DNA of 64,000 nucleotides from Aralia elata. Its lineage: Eukaryota > Streptophyta > Magnoliopsida > Apiales > Araliaceae. Every line of letters starts with the position of its first letter. Positions within the stretch are counted from its first letter, which is position 1. Below the pieces are notes generated by a model. It was not told the DNA's origin and did not search any database. It saw nothing but the letters and a program-made list of their open reading frames with translations. Location: assembly GCA_034770075.1 (NCBI GenBank), contig CM068384.1:96188720-96252719 (forward strand), read 5' to 3'. The position numbers and the translations under genes are program-made. This document shows positions 1-10,093 of the stretch, piece after piece.

Positions 1-1484
1 CCATTTCCAAGATAATTCATTTTCGCTGTCAACCACTGCAAAAGCAATCGGAACAATGTTTCAATTTGCATCTTGTGTGCTTGCTATAAGTAGTGTCCCC
101 CCGTAAGTTGATTGTATGAACATTCCATCGATTACAATTATTGAAAAGCAATGGTTCCATGCTTGAATGGAAGCTCCAATGGCAAAGAATAAATACTTGG
201 AACGACCATTTGTTTCCAACTCAAGGGATGTGACAGAACCTGATATGAAACATGAGCATTATCATTAGAATTACAAGTAGTATACAGTATTCAAATCTCT
301 AGTAGTTAGTAACCATTCAGTTGGTTAATGGTATCCAAATCAGTTGAGTTGGGTAACCAAATCATTTTAGTAGAGTAACCAACTAATTATGGAAAACCAA
401 TAAAATATTTTTAATTGTTACCTGGATTTGTTTTCTTCAGCATGTATAACCATGATGGGATTATTGAGTAGTCGTGTGGATTTCCTCTTACCTTTTCCAA
501 TGCTTTGTCCTTCGATCTCCATGCTTTTTGGTAAGAGATAGACACATTATATTCTGTCATCATGTCCTTCATAATATCGGTTGGTGTGTATATTGTTTTC
601 AAATTTGTTAATTTGTGCATTATGCATTCACTGACCAACTTATTATTTGCCTATCTATGGTCTCCCAACAATACGTTTACTGAACATGTGTGGATGTCGT
701 TGAATTCTCTCACCTTGAACGTACTGGTTTTTTGAAAACTTGATGCTCTCATCTTCGATTTGCAATTTTCATCATATACGCACATTAGCACAAAGTCTCT
801 ATGACCTGTTCGTTGAACTTTGTGTTGTCTGTTTTTCTTGATTGAATGCAGCCTCATAGCTTGTGATAGGATTTTTTTTCTTTTTAGGTTTGATGTAATT
901 GTACTTCACGTTTATTCGGATCTATTATTAGATCATCATATCGTTCTTCTGTGTATGATCTGTCATGTTATCTGTCTCGTTATTGTTCAATAATTTTCAT
1001 TGCAAGGTGATCGACATACTGCGTTCCAATTTGGCAATCGTGTGTTGGTAGTGGAACTAGTGCTGAATTCCCTTGTGTTGATCTGATTGGCGTTACATTG
1101 TTAATTATAGTTTCTTCTACATTTGTCAAGTTATGCAAGATTATTGTGTGTCCCATTCTGTGTTCAGTTTCTATAATCACTGCGAATTTACCTTGCTCAT
1201 CAGATTTTCTACTGACTTCAATAAAGAATCTTAAGTTTGCTTCATCTGATATACTGATCGGTGGAATATCGCTTCTAATTTGAAATTTGATTGACAATGT
1301 TGTTGCGTTTGTGTCTAGCCGTAATGCACTGCATTTCTCTAAACGAACAAGTTGATGGAACTAGTATGTCAGTAACTTCAAATTTGGTGTATTGGTTACT
1401 ATCAGTCCATATACCGTTGAAATAAAGTACAACTGGAATCATCTCTATTGTCTGACAACAGAATAAGTATTGTAAAGTAACCAA
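1..1484 (-). mobile_element. MULE transposase remnant, partial (runs off left edge)
   Basis: Minus-strand coding pieces at 1275-1484, 980-1297, 651-857 and 411-638 read in order like the N-terminal half of a plant MuDR/MULE transposase. First comes the N-terminal region (Y-F-N-G-x-W, then a VTDILVP stretch), then an acidic linker, then a Mutator DNA-binding block (R-D-F-x-L-M-C-V-Y-D-E-N-C, F-x-x-x-H-T-C) and then the block preceding the DDE core (Y-x-x-A-W-R-x-K-x-K-A). The pieces lie in different frames and are separated by stops and GTAACCA-rich spacers, so the copy is decayed or interrupted. The DDE catalytic core and SWIM zinc finger would lie to the left of the window. Family assignment rests on these motif patterns only. 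No terminal inverted repeat was identified. Confidence 0.6.
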
Positions 1485-2450
1485 ATCAATGTTAGCTAGT
1501 AACCAAACTACATGATGTTAGTAACCAGAACATAAAACACATTTGTACATTCATCTTATAATAGAAATAATCAGTATATTGATATTTGTTATCAATTAAA
1601 TTATAACAGTTGTGTGCAGGTAACCAATGTAGCCAATAACTAACCACCATATTAAAACAAACGAATATAAAACACCGTAACATTATACAGTAATCATACC
1701 AACTTTATATAGTAACCAAATACATTTTAGACTGTAACCAACACATATTTATTTAGTAACCACAACATAAACCATTTTTCATTGCATTTTTATAGTAAAA
1801 AACAACCAGTATAATTTGTTTGTTACCAACTAAAAGGCCAACTTTTGTAAGAATGTAACCAATGTAGCTAACAAGTAACCATTAATATAAAAAACATAAG
1901 TAGAAGTGTACATTAATATGCTTCAGCAACCAATAATACAGTAACCAATTAATCACTGCAGTAATTAAGTTTGCATTAGTTAGTAACCAAGTCAGCATTA
2001 GTCACTAAATAATATTTTTACATAGTAACCAAGTCAGCATTATAATTTTACACAGTAACTAAGTCATCATTAGTCAGTAACCATTATAGTGTTACACAGT
2101 AAGCAAGACAACATTAGTCAGTAACTAATATAATGTTACACAACAACAAAGTCAGCATTAATTAGTAATATTATGCAGTAACCAAGACAACATTAGTCAG
2201 TAACTAACACAACATTAGACAGTATAATGTTACACAGTAACCAATACAAAATAGTCAGTAACCAAGACAACATTAGACAGTAACCAATTTATATAACCTT
2301 AGTAACCATAATATAAAACATGTTTTCAAATACATTTTGCAATCACAACATTCAATATTCAAACTTTGTGACAATTTTAAGTTCAAAAAACTTAAGAAAG
2401 GTAATCAATAGAGAAATTCGTAGTAACCATAGGTAACTATATGCTTATAC
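290..2450. repeat. Dispersed GTAACCA word tract
   Basis: The word (A)GTAACCA(A) recurs dozens of times, densest from about 1690 to 2320, where loose units of roughly 35-45 bp also share CAACATTAGTCAGTAACC. Almost all copies are in one orientation, and a few have drifted to GTAACTA or GCAACCA. It also invades the spacers between the MULE coding pieces (310-375, 1478-1530). It looks like a degenerated tandem array, possibly part of the terminal region of the MULE. No coding potential is seen. Confidence 0.6.
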
Positions 2451-2479
2451 ATTTTAAACTCACATACCTCAGTATTTGT

Positions 2480-4335
2480 ATCGAAGTTGATGTTGATCTT
2501 GTATTCAACAATCACTGCAGTAATTAAGTTTTTGGCTACTGAACTTGACGGCGATGTTGATTTTGTATGCTATTTTTGATCTTAGAGATGCGTCGCCACA
2601 ACAGGTTTCATCTTCTTCGATTACGAGTTGCGTCGCGACAGGAGGCTTCGTCTTCTCCGATATCAGAGTTGTGTCGCGACAGAAGATTTTGTCTTCTTCG
2701 ATTAATTTGGCGTTGATCTGTTATTCTGATATCAAAATTGCATGTTTCCTCAGTTGCTTGAATTTAGGTGCGGTTAGTTACAAATATGAAAGTCGATAAC
2801 TGAGGTGTAGGAGTTAATGATACGTGATTTTAGCAACGTAATATATTGTGTTTTGTTATTTTTGTAATTATTTTGTGTGCGTTTTATTTTTGTAATTACT
2901 TTCTAATTGTTGTATATTAATGTTAAAGACCCAATATTCCAAGGGCAAGGGTCCAACCCCAACAAGTAGCTTCACTCCTGGACCAGAAAAGAACTTGACT
3001 TTAGTTTTTAATTATTGCATACAACTTTAGAAAAAGAAAATGACAAATGCTCAAGACAATCACTATCGCTATTTGTTTTGCTCTTTTCTAAGAAAGTAAA
3101 TCAAATAAAATTAATATAAATATGATTTTATGTTAATATATATTTAATAATTCAACTAAATTTTTGTAAGTAACGAGGTAATTGAGAATTCAATATCTCT
3201 TCTGAGGACTTAATTTTTAAGTCTCACAATTGCACTCAAAAAATATTTTTTTCTTTATGCAATCAATATTGAAACTCATAGTCTTATCCACTAATCAAAT
3301 GGAAAAAACCTGGAAAATGCTTTTGACCATGATAAATTTTCTATATTAAATTGTCAATGTTGAAAACAACATGTTTTGGCATTAACAGTTTAATAAAAAA
3401 AATCCACTAAAACTAATTACAATGTGTTATTAAAATTCAAAAGTTTATCCTACATAAAATATCTAGTCCTAACAATCTTAAGATAGACGGCAAATTTTGG
3501 TTTGTGTGTTCGTCTGTTTGGTCATTGCCTGTTCCATTTTTCTGATGGTGTATTTATAGGTGACATCTGATCTTTCATGGCTTTCTCCACGTCTGGCAGT
3601 TTCATACCACGATCTGCTAATTAAATTTGATCTTCAACGGCCATAACTGTCTATCTTTCCGGGCAAACCATGTTACTTAAGATAAGAACACGTGTTCAAT
3701 CTCTAATTTTTGCCTTTTTGGTGTCATTTCCTTATTTACCCCTATTACATAAATAGAACTTTATTCCATTCAATGGACAAGATAGAAATTATATATGTAC
3801 GTGTGAGATTCTCTTCATTATGGGAATACTTCCTTCAACGTACATTTTTCTTAATTATATTCCAAAATTATATATATTTTAAATTTGAGTTATAGAGTGA
3901 CATTAAATTCATAAAATATTATTAATTCTTTTAGGTGGATGAATAAATGCTATGAGTATTTATTATATTCATATTTATACTAAAAATAATATTAAAAAAA
4001 TATGGTCCCTTTAGCATCCCGTGAAAAACCTAATATCCGACAAAATAAAAAATAAATTTAACTTTTTTAAAATCCAAAAATATTTGTGACAAATGCAAGT
4101 TATGTGAGTTATAAAATCAAATATGATGTCATATGGGGATAAATTCCACAATAATAGTATCAAATATTAGTGTGGAGTCAATACAATCTTGAGCTCTTCC
4201 TCTAGGAGAACTAGCTTTATAGATGGACTCTCTCATAATTATTTCGTTACACTTGGTATCTGAGCGAGTGAAACTACTAACAAGTGGACCTAGAGGTGGA
4301 CTTTAAAAGGGAAGCTTTGAGATGGATTACGATCC
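2480..4335. other. AT-rich intergenic stretch, no gene seen
   Basis: Only short random open frames occur here. A GA/TC-rich stretch at 2545-2700 repeats a phrase around GTTGCGTCGCGACA, suggesting a small tandem repeat. At 4256-4267 there is a match to the 3' end of initiator tRNA-Met (TGGTATCTGAGC), the kind of primer-binding site found just inside a 5' LTR, and about 100 bp of LTR-like sequence ends just before it. It may be a remnant TRIM or Copia fragment. Confidence 0.35.
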
Positions 4336-4860
4336 TTGTTAGGATACTCTTACATCCTATTCTAAAAAGTAATTTCATTTTTTTATAGAAATATTATTTT
4401 GGATGGTATCATATTTGATATTTATTATATGTTGGAGTCATATTTTGAATAGGAAAGAAGAGAGTTGTGGTTACTTTAGTCCTATTTTGAATAGGCAGAG
4501 GAGAGTTGTGGGTACTATGTTAATAGAGTATTATGATTAATTGTTAAAGTGTAGTATAATTAAAAGTCATGTAGAATCCTAAAAGTTAAGAGAGAGTGTG
4601 AGTGAGCTTTGTGTTTGTGTGAAAGAAAGGATTTTTACAGCTTGTATATTCTGTACAAAGAAATTAGCCTGTTGGAGGGAGAGGTTTTATAACTTTTAGT
4701 TCGTGCAAAAAGTTGTGCCGTAGAGATTATGATATTGTGTAACCTCAAGTTTTATGTCATAAAACTTAAGAGGAATATTGTAAAACCATTATATTCAGAG
4801 TGTGAGAAATAAAAAAAGTGCAGATTATAAGAGTTGAATTTGAGCTTCATCATGATGTTG
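4336..4860 (+). repeat. Element H, left LTR-like direct repeat
   Basis: The segment starts TGTTAGGATACTC and is a diverged direct repeat of the segment starting TGTTGGGAAACTAC at 25187. Both share AGAAATATTATTTTG, GGGTACT, a GTGTGAGTG-GTTTTGTGTTTGT block and an AAAACTTAAGAG/AAAACTTGAGAG block. Between the repeats, after the later insertions are removed, only about 275 bp remain, coding for an Asp/Asn-rich stretch. Two LTR-like repeats around a tiny body suggest a TRIM-sized element. The 3' limit is approximate. This copy shows the empty MITE site (CCTAAAAGTTAAG) that is filled in the right copy. Confidence 0.45.
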
Positions 4861-4985
4861 ATAAATAAGAAATTTTGCGCTTATAGAGGATCACTGTTGT
4901 TGTCACTACATAATGGAGATGCTGATAAAGATAAAGACAGCGATGCTAATGATAATGTTATTGAAGATGATGTTAATGTTAAAGA
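4861..4985 (+). pseudogene. Asp/Asn-rich reading frame of element H (first part)
   Basis: From about 4915 the plus strand reads as a highly acidic peptide (G-D-A-D-K-D-K-D-S-D-A-N-D-N-V). It is cut at 4985 by the insertion of LTR E. The rest is found at 22099-22128 and 25066-25220 (Y-D-A-E-N-T-D-D-A-D-D-A-D-N-V type sequence), where it is cut again by solo LTR D. Removing both insertions and one TSD copy each brings the pieces together, with one frame step needed at the first junction. It might instead be a GAT/GCG microsatellite-like stretch rather than a gene. I do not recognise the product. Confidence 0.3.
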
Positions 4986-6570
4986 TGTAAGACCCTAACT
5001 TTTAATAAATAGAATTTAAAATTTCTTATAATTATTATACTAAACAATAAAGTGTTAAATTGATAAAATGATAAAGTTAAGGGTGATATGTGCAAATTAT
5101 AAAATATTTATTTTGTTGGAGAATATTCTGTAAAGTACGACGGCGTCAAAACAACCAATCATTGGTGGGCCCCACAATGACATAATTGTCAGATACCGAA
5201 AACAACAAAAATAACTTTTTTAATAAAAAAATTGTTAACGATACTATCATTTTTAACTGTTTAAATACCCGATGATAAAAGTACAGTAGCACGCGATATT
5301 CTACAGAAGCACACGACATTCCACAGTATCACACGATATTGCACAATATTGTATATTATTGATTCAATAATTATTATAATAGCAATTGCATAGTATTTTA
5401 ACTCAATAATTGTTACAACTGCATAGTATTTCATATTATTAAATCAATAATTATCACGACACAGTAACTCATAACAATTGAAATAAAATAATTAGACAAG
5501 TTAGTATTATTCGCAAATTTTAGAAGTTCTGTCAAAGAAATGGGTTATTTGATTGAGCGTCATTTATAAGAAAGACCCCTTCTTTCATAGGAACGATCTG
5601 GTCGTTAGTATTGTAAGTTTATAATATTAATTAGAAATAATTGTTGAAAGATTGAAAATGTATAAATAATTAATAAATAAAAGGTATTGATTAAAGATAA
5701 GTATGATAAGTGATGTGTGGTAAATGTTTGTTCAATTTTTACATTAAATAGAGAGGTTTAATTAGCATGAGACGTTTGTTGTAAGTTTAACTTATTTTTT
5801 CATGTGACCCACAACTTTATTTAAATTCTTCTGAGACCGGCCACAATTCAAATTATCGTGCAAAATTTTGACGTGCCCAAGTTTCTTTTATCCTACAAAG
5901 TTTTATTATAATATTATATTATAATATTATAATAATAGTAATAAAACAGAAAACTTTATATATTATAATTTTATACAAAAAATTTTACGAACGAAATTTT
6001 CAACATTTGCGTTCTGCGACGAAGTTTTTGTCAAACGTGATATGCTGTCATTCTCCCATAAATAGGTTGCCCAGTTAAACAATGAAGAACACACCAAAAA
6101 TATAAAATTCTTATACTATAATATTGTGAGCATTTCTTTTGAGTATAAGGATACTCCGAGTGTTACTAATAATGCAAAAATTTCTCAAGTTAATCTCCTT
6201 CATAACAGACAGTATCTGGTCTCCTACTAAGGTAAGTGATATCAGTTTCTTTCATACTCCTATATTATGGTAAGAAAGCATTATTCGTTCTGCAGCTTTA
6301 TCATTAAATGGTAAAAATTCATAAAATGATTAAAAAAATTTAATAGTTGGTACTTTATCAATTATCTTTTGACTTGAATCTTCCTATTAAATTTTAATTG
6401 TTATATTTGAAATGAGAACTTTATATTTTCTTAAATTTTATATTATCAAAAACTCTAACTGATTTTTTGGATATCGTATTGACAATTTGGACCCTGGATA
6501 AATTAAATTGAAAATCGCTAATATTTATTCTTTATCTTATTATTCTAATTATTTCTATCCATTCATCATA

Positions 6571-6575
6571 TTATT
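6571..6575. other. Target-site duplication of element A (left)
   Basis: TTATT immediately precedes the LTR at 6576. The same five bases follow the other LTR at 19254-19258. Confidence 0.85.
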
Positions 6576-6939
6576 TGTTGGTTTCCGGGGACACAGTGTG
6601 GATCTAGAATGAGGGGTTGAATAAATCCTTTAAAACTTTTTCCATTTATTAATGAAAGTAGATAGTTATGAAATAGAGAATCAATTCATGCACAGCGGAA
6701 TAAACATTAATAACCCCTTCATAGATTCAAACATAATCTCAATTCAATTTACAACTCTATGGTATGGTTGATAACAGATATAGCAGTTCATTGAGCATAA
6801 GGTAAATGACAGAAAGTAAATAACACAGGAGATTTTAAGTAGTTCGGAGACTGAATAACTCCTACTCCACTATTCTACTTCAACAAGTAGGAATCCACTA
6901 ATTGTTTTAGTCACAAAGACAAGGACTCTACGCCCTCCT

Positions 6940-7222
6940 CAAGTCCAGCAGACAAGAGTTATTTTTAGCCACTAAGGCAAAGAACCTATGAACCTCCTCA
7001 AGTCCCGCAGACATGGATCCTCTGACCCCTCTTGTGTCCCGCAGACGTGAGTTATTTTTAGTCCCTCAGACAAGGATCCAATGACCCTCTTCAAGTCCAG
7101 CAGACTTGGAAAACCAGTTCACAAAGAACTCTTCAAGGCCAGCAGCCTTGGAATCCTTTAGACTAAAGCCAACAGCCTTAGAATCTATTGTCCTTTGGTA
7201 CTTAGCAAGTCCAATAGACTTG
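6940..7222. repeat. Hairpin array CAAGTC-CAGCA-GACTTG in A 3' LTR
   Basis: Short inverted repeats lie at 7092-7108 (CAAGTC-CAGCA-GACTTG), 7134-7150 (CAAGGC-CAGCA-GCCTTG), 7164-7180 (one mismatch) and 7206-7222 (CAAGTC-CAATA-GACTTG). Half-sites with GTCC(A/C)GCAGAC lie upstream near 6945, 7005 and 7040. The T/A pair of one stem is a G/C pair in the next, so both arms changed together. Counterparts lie at about 16425-16710 in the 5' LTR. Confidence 0.65.
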
Positions 7223-8019
7223 ACTTTGTTTACTCACTTAAGACAAGGACGCCCCGCCCTCTTTGGTGTGTTGATTGTTGTTGGGTTGTGTTGCCAAGAT
7301 GAACTTTGAACTCCTACATCTTCAGCTTATTGGCAGCTGTTTGTGATCTTTTTCTAGATGCTGCTAATGATGGCCCTTGAAGCCCTTCCTTCCTCTGGTA
7401 CATAGCAGATGCAGATGATCACTTCTGTTGAACACTGGTTGACTTGTCCAAGTCAATCTTTTATCTATTCAGCACGTAGTGTTCCTTGCTTGATCATAGA
7501 GTTGTCTGTTCTAGATCTGGTTACTCTAGATCTTGACTTCTTGGTCATTCGACTCTTAGCTCATATGTTAGCCCTTTGGCATACCTCTCATGTTGCAGTG
7601 AAGCTTCTAGTTGATTGTATAGTTTATGTTCTTTCTCTCTTACTTACTGCATACCAACGCACACTTACATTCGAGTGTGGTTTTCTCTTTTGCAGTTCTC
7701 TATTTTCTTCCCGTTGGAAGCTTGTCGTTGATATCTGCCCATTGTAATTCTTTCTGTTGGAGACTAACTTTCTGCAGACTTGTTTATTGTACCACTGAGT
7801 ATTTTACTTCCCTAAGTTTGTTAATGATAGCTGAGTTAGCTTCCATTAGCTGGTACCAAGATAATGGAGTCACATGTGCTGCTTGTTGACTACTGCAGAT
7901 ATGGTTGTTTGAGCTCCACTCAAATTGGTTACTTATTATACTCCTTTATCTACTCAGTCGCTCATCTTGGGATAGCAACCCTAAGTGCTCTAATACTTTT
8001 AATCCAGTTGGCACTTACT

Positions 8020-9290
8020 TACTCTACGATTATCTGGGATGCATCCTGTAGCTTTTGATCGTAGAGTTAACTAGTTTGCTTCAGACTGAAGACTTTTACC
8101 TTTGGTCGTAGAGTTAACTATTAACTTCAGCTGTAGCCTTGTGCTGCCTTGCAGTTCGTAGAGAGGCTGACTATACTTGCATTGCGCTTTTGATGTGATT
8201 CTCACTATACTGCAGTTTGTGTTCCCTTATGCTATGTGATCTCCATTTGGCTTTTCATTCCCAGAGCATAGCATTATGATCTTCGTTTAACCATTGTTGC
8301 AGTGCTTTATCATAGAGGATTGCTCTATGTTCTTTAGGTGTTGGCTCTGCTACTATGTCATAGAAGACTGCTCTATGATGTTCTATTGTTGTGGCACCTT
8401 TGATGTAGAGGACTATTCTACTTAATCTTCTGACATTTTTCCTTACGTCATAGAGTACTGCTCTATGATCTTCTTGTTTTGCTTTTTTGAGACTGCTAGA
8501 GTGCTTCTATTATCTTAGACTCAACTCTACGATCACTTGATCTTGTTGTAACTTTCCTACTCTATGACCTTTTTCTTTGATGCAGGTCTAGAGCCTTGAT
8601 GGATCGTAGAGTGATTACTTGACGTTGTTCTTTGATCTCTGTTATGGTTTGATGGTTTGGTTATGCTCAGAGATCTTGTTATGTCTGATAGCTCTTGCTC
8701 AGCTTGCTTGGCAGTCTTGAAGATTGCCACTTTATCTTTGAGTGCTTCAGCACCGACTACTCTACGTTGTTGCTTGATTGCAGACTGTTCATAGGAGTCG
8801 TAGAGGGGCTAACTTGGACTGACTCTACGAAGCCATGTTAGCACAATGATCTCCTCTTTGCATTGCATACTCTACGATCATGAGTAAGCTCCTTATTCTG
8901 CCAAGCCACTATCTACTATTGCCTTGCAAGCCCTGCGTTGACATGCGCAACTCTATGATGCCCAATGAGTGCTGTTGAGTGAGCTCTACGATATGCCGAA
9001 CCTGTTACTGTGCTTGCCTGGGAGATTCTACGATCTTGGAATTTAGCACTTCAATGTCGAGGCAACTCTACGTCCTGTCGAGAGTGCTTTACTTTCTGCC
9101 GAGAGAGTTCTACGTCCTACCGAGAGTGCTCTACGTTCGGCCGGGGAAACTTTATATTCTGCCGAGAGAGCTCTACGTCCTGCCGAGTTAGTCTACGTTT
9201 TCTTGGCAAACTCTGTGATGGCATACTTGGCTCTGCGATGTTGACTGACTGCTCTACGATCCTTCACTTAGTCAATACAGTGTTCTACGT
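8020..9290. repeat. Dispersed CTCTACGATC / GATCGTAGAG word array (A 3' LTR)
   Basis: About thirty copies of a 7-11 bp word (CTCTACGATC or its complement, plus CTCTATGATC and CTCTACGTYC variants) occur at irregular spacing in both orientations. Pairs such as CATAGAG-x-CTCTATG around 8310, 8358 and 8449 form small inverted repeats. The equivalent array in the 5' LTR is at about 17505-18775, and further copies occur in the body (13150-14890). Similar words recur at 41641-42080. Confidence 0.7.
9060..9206 (+). repeat. 21 bp tandem repeat, seven units
   Basis: Seven consecutive 21 bp units at 9060, 9081, 9102, 9123, 9144, 9165 and 9186 follow the pattern AGAGWGYTCTACGTYCTGCCG. Twenty-one is a multiple of three, so the plus strand reads as a seven-residue repeat (R-x-L-Y-V-L-P), but this is antisense to the element and is probably incidental. 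The same array is at 18545-18691 in the other LTR, almost unchanged. Confidence 0.75.
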
Positions 9291-9767
9291 TCAGTTTGTC
9301 CCTTGTTTGTACATATATCATTACAGCACATAAGATCAACCTAACAAGTTTGATCTTTTTCTATTCTAAGTCCTTGTACATCAAATTCATTTAAGGACTT
9401 TACAAAGTCTAATCTTACAAATATGCTTTGATCAGATGTATATTCATTCAGCTCAGATCAACGTAACATATTTGATCTTCAAAGTCCTTGTACATCATAT
9501 TTAAGGACTTTACAAAACCTAATATTACAAACATGTTTTGATCAGATATCTTCATTCAACTCAGATCAACCTAATATATTTAATCTTCTAAGTCCTTGTA
9601 CATCATATTTATTAAGGACTTTACAAGGCTTTAATAGTATGAATGTTCTTCTTATCATTTTGTCATCAATCAAATCACATATAATGAATAAAGGTAATCA
9701 CATGCAGATCTTATAACATTCTCCCCCTATGATAATGAGCTTATCGATCGCATGCTGATTCCCAACA

Positions 9768-9790
9768 ATCTCCCCCTATTTGATGATGAC
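9768..9790 (-). promoter_or_regulatory. Polypurine tract of element A
   Basis: On the minus strand AAATAGGGGGAGATTG abuts the 3' LTR, as expected for the plus-strand primer of an LTR retrotransposon. It fixes the direction of the element. Confidence 0.75.
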
Positions 9791-10093
9791 AAAAACATTA
9801 ATAGCATAACATTCAATTTAAGCAATACATGCAAGTGTATGAGTGCTAATATGACTTAAGATACAGTAAGTCACTGTATTGCTAGATTAAGATATATGAA
9901 ATAAAATGATGTGCATTCAAGATAGTCATTTATATCATGCCAATAAATTTAAACATATGCAATACACAAGCTATAGTAATCTAATAAGGAGATCCTAGTT
10001 ACTAGAATAAGACAGTTAATTCCTTATTGCTTGTTAGAGATATACCTTCTTCTTAATGGTATCTTGTGACTGCTTTCTCCTACTGTTATCCTC

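Larger units (their letters stand above)
6576..9767 (-). repeat. Element A 3' LTR
   Basis: Runs from TGTTGG to CCAACA with canonical TG..CA ends and a 6 bp terminal inverted repeat. It contains four short hairpins at 7092-7222, the CTCTACG word array from about 8020 to 9290, a 21 bp tandem repeat at 9060-9206, and a tail of AAGTCCTTGTACATCA / TTTAAGGACTTTACAA repeats at 9340-9620. Open frames of 60-112 codons on the plus strand recur in the other LTR, but they run antisense to the element and look incidental. Confidence 0.85.

Noticed and set aside
4256..4267. tRNA gene suggested by TGGTATCTGAGC
   Set aside because: Only the 12-base primer-binding complement is present; there is no cloverleaf.
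7409..7747. 112-codon open frame conserved at 16894-17232, and 107-codon frame at 9010-9333 / 18495-18818
   Set aside because: They are shared only because the two LTRs are copies. They run antisense to element A, overlap other open frames and have no recognisable domain.
8020..9290. CRISPR-like repeats (CTCTACGATC words)
   Set aside because: Spacing is irregular, both orientations occur, units are too short, and the genome is that of a plant.
6576..9767. Segmental duplication of host DNA as explanation for the 3.2 kb repeat pair
   Set aside because: A TSD, a primer-binding site, a purine tract and terminal inverted repeats all fit LTRs.
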